A stretch of 64,000 nucleotides of DNA. Source: Paraburkholderia fungorum (GTDB lineage Bacteria > Pseudomonadota > Gammaproteobacteria > Burkholderiales > Burkholderiaceae). The translations under genes were made by a program, and so were the position numbers. Location of the stretch: the NCBI RefSeq assembly GCF_902833645.1, contig NZ_CADFGE010000011.1, positions 1-64,000 of the forward strand, written 5' to 3'. Shown here one piece after another: positions 8,764 to 16,073 of this stretch. The first letter of the stretch is position 1. Every line of letters starts with the position of its first letter. Below the pieces are notes generated by a model, which was not told the DNA's origin, did no database searches, and was given only the letters and a program-made list of their open reading frames with translations.

Positions 8764-9159
8764 TCAATCTTCCTCCACCGCCGCCTTCAATCTCGACAAC
8801 GCCTGATCCCATTGCTGCGAGATCGCCTCGAGCGCTCGCCGCGCTTCGTCAAGGTGCGCCGGTTCAAATGCCCATAAGCGTTCACGGCCCATCTTGACAT
8901 CGCGCACGAGGCCCGCATTGGCGAGCACCTGCAAATGCTGCGTGACCGACTGCCGAGTCATTTCCGTGCCGGCAGTCAACTGCGCAATCGACATCGCACT
9001 ACCCGCGCACAACACGGCGATCAGACGCAGGCGCGTCTCGTCGCCGAGCGCCGCGAAAATCTGTGCGGAGCTTCGCAGCATGGCAGCCTTCACACGCGCA
9101 GGGCCGGCAGCCGGTTTGGCGCCGGACGGCTTGCCGGGTAACTTATCCTTTGGCGACAT
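8764..9159 (-). CDS. ArsR-family helix-turn-helix regulator
   Basis: Repressor-type winged-helix protein of 131 aa. The ArsR core covers about residues 30-105: ALGDETRLRLIAVLC, then SIAQLTAGTEMTRQSVTQHLQVLANAGLV (recognition helix) and REGRERLW-like wing residues. No Cys pair of the metal-sensing kind is present, so it is probably the non-metal subtype that accompanies SRPBCC proteins. Its ATG at 9159 overlaps the end of the upstream SRPBCC gene by 17 bp, implying translational coupling. It probably represses its own operon through the palindrome at 9627-9650. Confidence 0.9.
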   Translation of the reverse strand: MSPKDKLPGKPSGAKPAAGPARVKAAMLRSSAQIFAALGDETRLRLIAVLCAGSAMSIAQLTAGTEMTRQSVTQHLQVLANAGLVRDVKMGRERLWAFEPAHLDEARRALEAISQQWDQALSRLKAAVEED

Positions 9160-9628
9160 ACTTCTCTATGTTGAGCATCTGTTCTTCCCAGCCGCCGGTA
9201 TTCATGCGGAACGCTTCCGCGCGGCGCGAGGCGGGAATCTGGTTGAAACCCGATTCGATCACGCGCAGCAACGTGCCCGAATCGACCTCGCTCAGCTTGA
9301 ATTCGACCAGCGTGGTGGGCTCCGACGAGTAATCGACCGTCACATCCACCGCGGCCGGATGCCAACGAAACGACAGATGGTGTTCCGGCTCGATGCGCTC
9401 CACCAGCACCTCCATGACGAGATGCTCATAACCCTGATAAGTGATCTTGCCTTGAATGGATTCACCGGCCACAAACTGCTTACCGTTGAAATTCACGCAA
9501 AACCATTTGCCGAATTCGTCGGCGTTGGATACCGCGCGCCACACGCGCGAGCGCGGCGCCTTCAGCAGAATCTGTTTTTCGATGCGGTCTGTAGATGCGC
9601 CTTCCGACTTGTCCGATGAGATTTTCAT
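9143..9628 (-). CDS. SRPBCC (AHSA1/START-like) domain protein
   Basis: Small single-domain hydrophobic-ligand-binding protein of 161 aa in the AHSA1 branch of SRPBCC proteins. The opening IEKQILLKAPRSRVWRAVSNADEFGKWF and the centre RIEPEHHLSFRWHPA are typical of the family. It is first in a two-gene operon with the ArsR regulator, the reverse of the more usual regulator-first order. AGGAGG (9636-9641) lies six bases before the ATG and is enclosed in a perfect palindrome. Ligand and function are unknown. Confidence 0.88.
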   Translation of the reverse strand: MKISSDKSEGASTDRIEKQILLKAPRSRVWRAVSNADEFGKWFCVNFNGKQFVAGESIQGKITYQGYEHLVMEVLVERIEPEHHLSFRWHPAAVDVTVDYSSEPTTLVEFKLSEVDSGTLLRVIESGFNQIPASRRAEAFRMNTGGWEEQMLNIEKYVAKG

Positions 9629-9650
9629 ATGCAGCCTCCTGACTGCATAT
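9627..9650. promoter_or_regulatory. Candidate ArsR operator over the SRPBCC start
   Basis: Perfect 8-bp inverted repeat ATATGCAG / CTGCATAT (9627-9634 and 9643-9650) with an 8-nt spacer. It covers both the Shine-Dalgarno sequence and the first bases of the SRPBCC start codon. ArsR proteins bind dyads of about this size near the start of their own operon, so autoregulation is likely. Confidence 0.6.
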
Positions 9651-9755
9651 TAGGCACGTCGCTCACAACATGCAAGTATTTGCCTGCGTATTTTTTCGCA
9701 CGCACCGGACATACCGGGCGTACCGAACGTACTCAACGTCTCCGTATCGATCGCC

Positions 9756-9827
9756 GACCTTCACCACCACCTTGCCAAATGCACCGCGTTCGAGATGCGC
9801 CAGCGCGGCAGGCAGTGGTCGAGTCGC
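9756..9827 (-). pseudogene. C-terminal remnant of a zinc-type quinone oxidoreductase/alcohol dehydrogenase
   Basis: On the reverse strand, one frame reads LPAALAHLERGAFGKVVVKV. This is the sort of sequence that closes MDR-family quinone oxidoreductases (helix, then GKVVVKV). Nothing of the Rossmann or catalytic domain precedes it, because the nitrate transporter gene ends at 9829. It appears to be a relic of about 24 residues left by deletion. Chance resemblance cannot be ruled out from so short a stretch. Confidence 0.35.
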
Positions 9828-9828
9828 A

Positions 9829-11196
9829 TTACTCCGTTGCGTGCGCATGCATCACACTGCCATGCATCGACCACGCCATCCACGGACGGCGCAGTGCGAC
9901 GATCGCGAGGAACGCGCAAGCGGCCAGCGCACCGAAAGTCGCGAAGCCCATCTGATAGCTGCCGGTGCTTTCCTTCGCGATGCCCATCACAACCGGCAGA
10001 TAAAAGCCGCCAATGCCGCCCGCGGCGCCGACAATGCCCGACATCAGGCCGGTGCGGCCCGCCCAACGATGCGGCACCAACTGGAAGGTCGCGCCATTGC
10101 CCAGACCGAAGGCCACATACAGGCACAGCAGCAGCGCAATCCCGCCCACTACCGACGGCATCGCGGCGGCAAAGACGAGGTCGCACAGTGAAATGATCGC
10201 GAGCAGGAAGGTCAAGGCGCGCACGCCGGAAATCTTATCGGCAATCAATCCGCCGAGCGGCCGCACGATCGCGCCGGTCGCGGCCAGCAGCGCCATGAAC
10301 AGACCTGCGTCGATCTTGGAGAGTTGATACAGATTCGTCAGCAGCAGCGAAACATACGACGACATACCGACAAAACCACCGAACGTGATGCTGTACACCA
10401 GCATAATCACCCACGTGTCGCGCTCGCCGAGCACCGTGCGGTAGCGCTTGGGCAATACCGCAATCGCCAGCAGCGCGCCGATCACCGGCAACAGCAGCAC
10501 GCCGGTCTTGCCCGAGCCGAACATGCCTGCTTCAACCAGCAGCACGAGCACGATCAAACCGGCGAGCGTGATCGCGAAGCTGCCGAACGCACGCAGCACG
10601 CTGCCCGACTTGATGCCGGAATCGTTGGCCCAGAAGTACAGCGTGATACCGGCGATGGCGAGCAACGGCAGCGCGCCGGCAGTGGCCATTTGCCACCCGT
10701 AGTGCGCGGCCAGTTGGGGAAACAGGAAGCCGTCGAGCACCGCACCGATGTTGCCCGCAGCGGCGAGTCCCAGCACGAGGCCCTGCACTTTCGGCGGATA
10801 GTTGCTGCCGGCCATCGGCAGCGCCACCGCGAAGCTCGCGCCACCCACGCCGAGGAAGACGCCGAGCACCAGCAGCAAGGTGTACGACGGCACGAACGGC
10901 AACAGTGGCAGCACGATGGTCGGCACCGCCGAAAGCAACACGCCCATCAGCGCAATGCGTTTGCCATGCGCCGATTGATAGAGGTTACCGAGCGTCACGC
11001 GCAGGATTGCCGCCGACAGCACCGGTACGGCGACCAGCAAGCCTTGCTGCGCAGGCGTCATGGCAATGCTCTTGCTGATGAACGGCGCGAGCGGTCCGTA
11101 CAGCACCCAGACCGTGAAGCCGGTGTCGAAGTAGAGAAAACACGCCACCAGTGCGCGCCAGTCTCCGCTCTTTAGTGAGCTCATCACGTTTTTCAT
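9829..11196 (-). CDS. narK: NarK/NasA-type nitrate/nitrite MFS transporter
   Basis: Inner-membrane nitrate carrier of 455 aa with about twelve membrane segments. Both nitrate-signature regions are visible: GGASFAVALPMAGSNYPP in the first half and GLGNGATFQLVPHRWAGR in the second. Arginines sit where the substrate-binding pair is expected (AILRVTLG and GAIVRPLGG). GAGGA precedes the ATG. It lies downstream of the nirB-nirD-nasA set but has its own sigma-54-like promoter 110-130 nt upstream. The role is uptake of nitrate for assimilation, though nitrite exchange is possible. Confidence 0.92.
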   Translation of the reverse strand: MKNVMSSLKSGDWRALVACFLYFDTGFTVWVLYGPLAPFISKSIAMTPAQQGLLVAVPVLSAAILRVTLGNLYQSAHGKRIALMGVLLSAVPTIVLPLLPFVPSYTLLLVLGVFLGVGGASFAVALPMAGSNYPPKVQGLVLGLAAAGNIGAVLDGFLFPQLAAHYGWQMATAGALPLLAIAGITLYFWANDSGIKSGSVLRAFGSFAITLAGLIVLVLLVEAGMFGSGKTGVLLLPVIGALLAIAVLPKRYRTVLGERDTWVIMLVYSITFGGFVGMSSYVSLLLTNLYQLSKIDAGLFMALLAATGAIVRPLGGLIADKISGVRALTFLLAIISLCDLVFAAAMPSVVGGIALLLCLYVAFGLGNGATFQLVPHRWAGRTGLMSGIVGAAGGIGGFYLPVVMGIAKESTGSYQMGFATFGALAACAFLAIVALRRPWMAWSMHGSVMHAHATE

Positions 11197-11270
11197 TAGG
11201 CATCCTCAAATAGACTGACTGTTTTCAAACCTGGCGCATCGCGCTGATCCATTGCGCTCGTGCACTGCGC

Positions 11271-11300
11271 ACCGGAATGATCATGACGTTGAATTCCGGT
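11271..11300. repeat. 8-bp inverted repeat in the nitrate transporter leader
   Basis: Arms ACCGGAAT (11271-11278) and ATTCCGGT (11293-11300) are perfectly complementary with a 14-nt loop. The predicted sigma-54 transcription start falls at about 11297, inside the upstream arm. The dyad could therefore be a 5'-end hairpin or a protein site. No T-run follows, so it is not a terminator. Confidence 0.45.
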
Positions 11301-11307
11301 CTGGACA

Positions 11308-11323
11308 TGCAACCTCCATGCCA
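11308..11323 (-). promoter_or_regulatory. Sigma-54 promoter for the nitrate transporter
   Basis: The reverse strand reads TGGCATGGAGGTTGCA, with GG (11322-11321) and GC (11310-11309) separated by exactly 10 nt as RpoN requires. The predicted start is about 100 nt before the transporter ATG. I did not find a clear NtrC pair upstream of it. Confidence 0.65.
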
Positions 11324-11400
11324 TCCGGGCTCTGCTTGTGAAGCTGTACTGCGTACTCGGCTGGATCGCGATGCGGCACACCACGCCACCGCGTTAAAAG

Positions 11401-14400
11401 TCAATAAACGTCACGCACGTAACGCTTTTCCTGCGCCAGATGGCTCACATACTCAGCGGCTTTTTCTTCGCTCATGCCGCCGTGCCGGGCGACCACATGC
11501 CTGAGCGTCGCGTCCACGTCTCTTGCCATCCGGTTTGCGTCACCGCAGACGTAGAAATGCGCACCGTCTTCGAGCCATGCCCACAATTGCGCACCCTGCT
11601 CGCGCATGCGGTCCTGCACATAAATTTTTTCCGTTTGATCGCGCGAGAAAGCGAGGTCGAGCCGGGTTAGAACACCGCTGTCCCGCATCGCCTCAAGTTC
11701 GTCGCGATAGTAGAAATCGGTGGCTGCGTGTTGCTCGCCAAAGAACAACCAGTTGCGGCCCTTGTCACCCCGTGCACGCCGTTCGTGCAGAAATCCGCGA
11801 AACGGGGCAATGCCGGTGCCTGGACCGACCATGATGATCGGCGTGCCGGGAACATGAGGAAGCCGAAAGTGTGCGGACTTCTGCACGAATACCGGCACGC
11901 TGACGTCGCTCGCGCGGTCGGCGAGGAACGTCGACGAGACGCCCTTGCGCTGGCGGCGCCCGTTGCTATAGCGAACGGCTGCAACCGTCAGATGAACTTC
12001 GCCGGGATGCGCTTTCGGGCTCGATGCAATCGAATACAAACGCGGTTGCAGGCGCTTGAGCATGCCGGTCAATTCGGCTGCCGTCAGCTTGACGGGAAAC
12101 TCGTGAAGGACGTCGACGAGCTGTTGGCCCCACAGCCATTGTTTGAGATCGGCCTTGCGCTCGGTGCCGAGCAGATCGCGCAATGCGCTGTTGCTGCTGC
12201 GGGCGGCAATGAATGCGAGCGCAGCGGGGCTGGGGCGCGCGATTTCGTAGTGCCTCGCGAGCGCGTCGGCGAGATGCATTTCACCCACGCCTGACACGTT
12301 GACCGTCGCGTCCGCGCTCAAACCGCTCAGGCCGATCAACTCGTCGACCAGTTCAGGGCAGTTGCTCGGCCATACGCCCAGCGCGTCGCCCACTTCGTAT
12401 TCGAGGCCCGCGTCGCCCGTGCTCAACGAGAAGTAACGCGTGTCCTTCGCGGCGCCGTGTCTGTTCAACCGCAGGTTGCCGATGAGACGCGATGCGGCCG
12501 GCCGCGTCCTGGTCGGCACGGCGCCTGGCACCACCGCGTTGATCATGCCGCCAGGCGGCACCGCATGCAGCGCCGCATCTTCTTCCTTGATGCGCACGAT
12601 GATGCTTTCCAGCCATGCGTCAGCCTGTTCCTGATACTCGCTGTCGCAGTCTACCCGGTCCATCAAACGCAGCGCGCCTTGAGCGGCGAGGCGTTCGTCC
12701 AGACGGCGCCCATGGCCGCAAAACTGATCGTAGTTGCGATCGCCCAATGCGAGTACCGCGTAGCGTAATCCGTCGAGACGAGGCGCGGCGTCACTGGTCA
12801 GTTGCGACCACAGACCTTGTGCGTTGTCGGGTGGATCGCCGTCGCCGAAGGTGCTCGACATCAGCAACACATACTGCGCTTTCGCCAGCGCGGAGACCGG
12901 ATAGTCCGCCATGCACGCGGTGCGGATTTCGAAACCCGACTCCATCAACCGCGTGGCATAACGCTCGGTCAGCGATTCCGTGTTGCCGGTTTGCGAGGCC
13001 CACAACAGAGTCACCTTGGGTCGCACACGCAAGATACGCACACCGGATGCCTGCGTGGCGTCGTCATGCGGTGCGGCAAGCGTACCGGCACGCACCGCCG
13101 CATGAGTTCCACTGCGGCTATACAGTCCGGCCAGCAAACCGTCCACATACAGGCGGTTTGCGGGATCAAACGGGGCGCCGGGCGGAAGAACCGGTACGCT
13201 GTCGATGCCTTGTCCTTCAACCGAACGCAGAGCGCTAACGAAACCGGTCAGATACGCCCGCTCGGACTCCGTGAACGACGGCGCCGGCGTCGGTGGAAGC
13301 TGCAACAGGCTAGTCAGTGCATCGATGCGGGGCATGTCCGGTTCCTTCATGTTCGCCGTGTCCGCCGATAGTGCGTTCGAACTTGCCACGTCGACTCCGG
13401 CGGCAGGCGGCTCAGTGAGCGACTCGGTGAGCGGCTCGGTGCGCGCAATGAGCGCCCCGTCATCACCACTCGAAACCGGTTCGATGGCATCGGCCGCAAC
13501 CGGGCTCAACGCTACCGCGCAGAACTTGAGTTCGGGTTGCTGCGAGATCGGATCGACGGCATCACTGGTGACGGCATTGATGCAGAAATCGTCGCCGAAG
13601 ACGTCGTTCCAGTGCATCGGCGCAAAACAGTTGCCTGCCTGCACCCGCTTCGTGACGACTGCCGGCAACACAACACGGCCACGCCGCGAGCGGATCTCGA
13701 CCGGATCGCTAGCCTTGATGCCGAGCGTGGCCGCATCTTCAGGATGAATCTCGACGAATGGGCCCGGGTTCAGCTTGTTGAGCATCGCGACCTTGCCGGT
13801 CTTGGTCATGGTGTGCCATTGATGCTGCAAGCGGCCCGTATTCAACACGATCGGAAATTCGCCATCGGGTAATTCCGCCGGGGCTGCATAGGCACGGGCA
13901 AAAAACACGGCCTTGCCGCTTGCGGTCGGAAACACCAGCCGTGGACGGCTGCCGTCGGGTCCTTCCTTCAGTGTCTGGCTAACGCCGTCGTTGAGATAGC
14001 GAATGGGATTGCGCTCGGCGGCGTCGCTGGAAGCAAGCGGCCATTGCAGCGGCGTATCCTTTAACCGCCGATGGCTCGCGCCGCGCAGGTCGTAGCCGGT
14101 TTTCGGATTCGACACGCGGGTGATTTCCGCGAAAACTTCATCCGCGCTGGCATAGCTGAACGCATCGGCAAAACCCATTTCACATGCCACGCGCGCGATG
14201 ATCTGCCAGTCCGGCAACGCGGCGCCTGGTGGCTCGATGCCTTTTTGCATCAGCGTCAGATTGCGCTCGGAGTTGATCATCACGCCTTCGGCTTCGGCCC
14301 ACAGCGCGCCTGGCAAGAGCACATCGGCGTAGCGGTTGGTCTCGGTATCGAGGAACGCATCCTGTGCAATCACGAGCTCCGCCGCGCGCAATCCGGCAAT

Positions 14401-15657
14401 AGCGTTCTGACGGTTCGCGACACTTGCCACCGGATTCGTGCAGATAATCCAGCACGCCTTGATCTCGCCCGCGGCCATGCGGGTGAACATGTCGATCGTG
14501 CCGTTACCGGCCTGCGTTTTCAGTGTGCCCTTCGGAATGCCCCACAGTTCTTCGATAAAGACGCGGTCTTCTTCGACCAGCACCGATCGCTGGCCCGGCA
14601 AACCCGGTCCCATGTAGCCCATTTCACGGCCGCCCATCGCGTTGGGCTGGCCGGTCAGCGAGAACGGGCCACTGCCGCGGCGGCAGATCTTGCCGGTCGC
14701 CAGATGCAGATTGCAGATCGCGTTCGTGTGCCACGTGCCGTGCGTGCTCTGATTCAGGCCCATGGTCCAGCAGCTCATCCACTCCGGCGCCGCGCCGATC
14801 ATCCGCGCGGCCTGGCGGATGTCCTCGGCGGCAAGGCCGGTTATCTCGGCTACCTTCTCCGCTGTGTAGTCCGCGAGAAAGGCCGGCATCGACTCCCAGC
14901 CTTGCGTGACGTCGGCGATAAAAGCGGCATCCGTGTGGCCGTTTTCGTGCAGCAGATGCAGCAGGCCATTGAGCAATGCCAGATCGGTACCCGGCTTGAT
15001 TTGCAGAAAAAGGTCGGCCTTATCCGCGGTCGTATTGCGGCGCGGATCGACCACAATCAGTTTTGCGCCCGCCTTCACGCGATCCATCATCCGCAGGAAC
15101 AGAATCGGGTGACAGTCGGCCATGTTCGCGCCGATCACGAAGAACAGGTCGGCGTGATCGATGTCGTCGTACGATCCCGGCGGCCCGTCCGCACCAAGCG
15201 AGAGTTTGTAGCCGCTGCCCGCGCTCGCCATGCAAAGACGCGAGTTCGATTCGATGTTGTTGGTGCCGACAAAACCCTTGGCGAGCTTGTTGACGAGATA
15301 CTGCGCTTCGATCGACATTTGCCCGGACACATAGAACGACAGCGCGTCCGGTCCGTGTGCATCGAGCAGCCCACGCAGACGCGCGGCCGTGTCGCTGATC
15401 GCCTGTGCCATCGGCAGCGGTGTCGGGTCCTGGCCACGGGCATGCCGCACGAACGCCCCTTCCAGGCGCCCGGACTTGCGCAACGCGACGTGCGCCGACT
15501 GCCCTTTCGTGCAGAGCCGTCCGAAGTTGGCCGGATGCTCCCTGTCGCCGGAGATTTTCACGACCTGGCCGTCCTCGACATGCAGCACCATTCCGCAGCC
15601 GACGCCGCAGTAGGGGCACACCGTTTTGACGTTACGGGAGGACATGGCAGGCGGCAT
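11401..15657 (-). CDS. nasA: Assimilatory nitrate reductase fused to a CysJ-like flavoreductase
   Basis: Reduces nitrate to nitrite in the cytoplasm; 1418 aa, about twice the length of a plain NasA. The N-terminal 4Fe-4S site has C14, C17, C21 and C49 (CPYCGVGC, GRLC). The molybdopterin oxidoreductase core runs to about residue 560 and the molydopterin-binding domain to about 720 (FAPMHWNDVFGD). After a low-complexity linker come a flavodoxin domain from about 879 (SQTGNTES, SSTFGDGDPP), a CysJ/P450-reductase FAD domain from about 1059, and an NAD(P)-binding domain from about 1273 (GPGTGIAPFRGF), with the typical last residues RYVRDVY. The flavoreductase half replaces the separate electron-transfer subunit, so NAD(P)H could feed nitrate reduction directly. 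The gene is 31 bp after nirD and cotranscribed with it. Confidence 0.95.
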   Translation of the reverse strand: MPPAMSSRNVKTVCPYCGVGCGMVLHVEDGQVVKISGDREHPANFGRLCTKGQSAHVALRKSGRLEGAFVRHARGQDPTPLPMAQAISDTAARLRGLLDAHGPDALSFYVSGQMSIEAQYLVNKLAKGFVGTNNIESNSRLCMASAGSGYKLSLGADGPPGSYDDIDHADLFFVIGANMADCHPILFLRMMDRVKAGAKLIVVDPRRNTTADKADLFLQIKPGTDLALLNGLLHLLHENGHTDAAFIADVTQGWESMPAFLADYTAEKVAEITGLAAEDIRQAARMIGAAPEWMSCWTMGLNQSTHGTWHTNAICNLHLATGKICRRGSGPFSLTGQPNAMGGREMGYMGPGLPGQRSVLVEEDRVFIEELWGIPKGTLKTQAGNGTIDMFTRMAAGEIKACWIICTNPVASVANRQNAIAGLRAAELVIAQDAFLDTETNRYADVLLPGALWAEAEGVMINSERNLTLMQKGIEPPGAALPDWQIIARVACEMGFADAFSYASADEVFAEITRVSNPKTGYDLRGASHRRLKDTPLQWPLASSDAAERNPIRYLNDGVSQTLKEGPDGSRPRLVFPTASGKAVFFARAYAAPAELPDGEFPIVLNTGRLQHQWHTMTKTGKVAMLNKLNPGPFVEIHPEDAATLGIKASDPVEIRSRRGRVVLPAVVTKRVQAGNCFAPMHWNDVFGDDFCINAVTSDAVDPISQQPELKFCAVALSPVAADAIEPVSSGDDGALIARTEPLTESLTEPPAAGVDVASSNALSADTANMKEPDMPRIDALTSLLQLPPTPAPSFTESERAYLTGFVSALRSVEGQGIDSVPVLPPGAPFDPANRLYVDGLLAGLYSRSGTHAAVRAGTLAAPHDDATQASGVRILRVRPKVTLLWASQTGNTESLTERYATRLMESGFEIRTACMADYPVSALAKAQYVLLMSSTFGDGDPPDNAQGLWSQLTSDAAPRLDGLRYAVLALGDRNYDQFCGHGRRLDERLAAQGALRLMDRVDCDSEYQEQADAWLESIIVRIKEEDAALHAVPPGGMINAVVPGAVPTRTRPAASRLIGNLRLNRHGAAKDTRYFSLSTGDAGLEYEVGDALGVWPSNCPELVDELIGLSGLSADATVNVSGVGEMHLADALARHYEIARPSPAALAFIAARSSNSALRDLLGTERKADLKQWLWGQQLVDVLHEFPVKLTAAELTGMLKRLQPRLYSIASSPKAHPGEVHLTVAAVRYSNGRRQRKGVSSTFLADRASDVSVPVFVQKSAHFRLPHVPGTPIIMVGPGTGIAPFRGFLHERRARGDKGRNWLFFGEQHAATDFYYRDELEAMRDSGVLTRLDLAFSRDQTEKIYVQDRMREQGAQLWAWLEDGAHFYVCGDANRMARDVDATLRHVVARHGGMSEEKAAEYVSHLAQEKRYVRDVY

Positions 15658-15688
15658 CGTTCGAGAAGGTCAATAAGGAATGCATGAC

Positions 15689-16042
15689 TCAGATCGCGAC
15701 CCACACCTGCCCGTTTTCCACCCGCGCGGCGAACGCGTTGACGGAATACGCCGGTGTTTCGAGGCACTCGCCGGTGCGCAGATCGAAGTGATGCTTGTAG
15801 ATTGGCGACGCGACCACGACGCGCTCGCCGAGACTGCCGATCAACCCGCGCGACAGCACGGCGGCTTGCGAGCCCGGATCGTAGTTTTCGATCGCATACA
15901 CGACGGTCTCCGCTTCGCCGTTGTCCACGTGAAATACCGCCACCTGTTCGCCATTGACGAGCGCGCATACACCTGTGTTGGGAACGATGTCGTCGAGCGG
16001 GCAAATCGGTGTCCAGGCAAGCGGAAGACGGTCAAGGTTCAT
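15689..16042 (-). CDS. nirD: Nitrite reductase [NAD(P)H] small subunit
   Basis: Rieske-like small subunit of assimilatory nitrite reductase, 117 aa against 108 for E. coli NirD. It shows WTPICPLDDIVPNTGVCALV, AVFHV, IENYDPGSQAAVLSRGLIG and SPIYKHHFDLRTGECLE, the NirD pattern in which the Fe-S ligands of true Rieske proteins are absent. The start is the ATG at 16042 with GAGGA eight bases upstream; the frame extends 16 codons further but lacks a site there. It lies 31 bp after nirB and before nasA. Confidence 0.93.
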   Translation of the reverse strand: MNLDRLPLAWTPICPLDDIVPNTGVCALVNGEQVAVFHVDNGEAETVVYAIENYDPGSQAAVLSRGLIGSLGERVVVASPIYKHHFDLRTGECLETPAYSVNAFAARVENGQVWVAI

Positions 16043-16073
16043 GGCGTGGGTCCTCGATGAGTGACACAAAAAA

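Noticed and set aside
14071..15687. 538-aa forward-strand frame opposite nasA
   Set aside because: Antisense of the molybdopterin domain; no start context or family resemblance.
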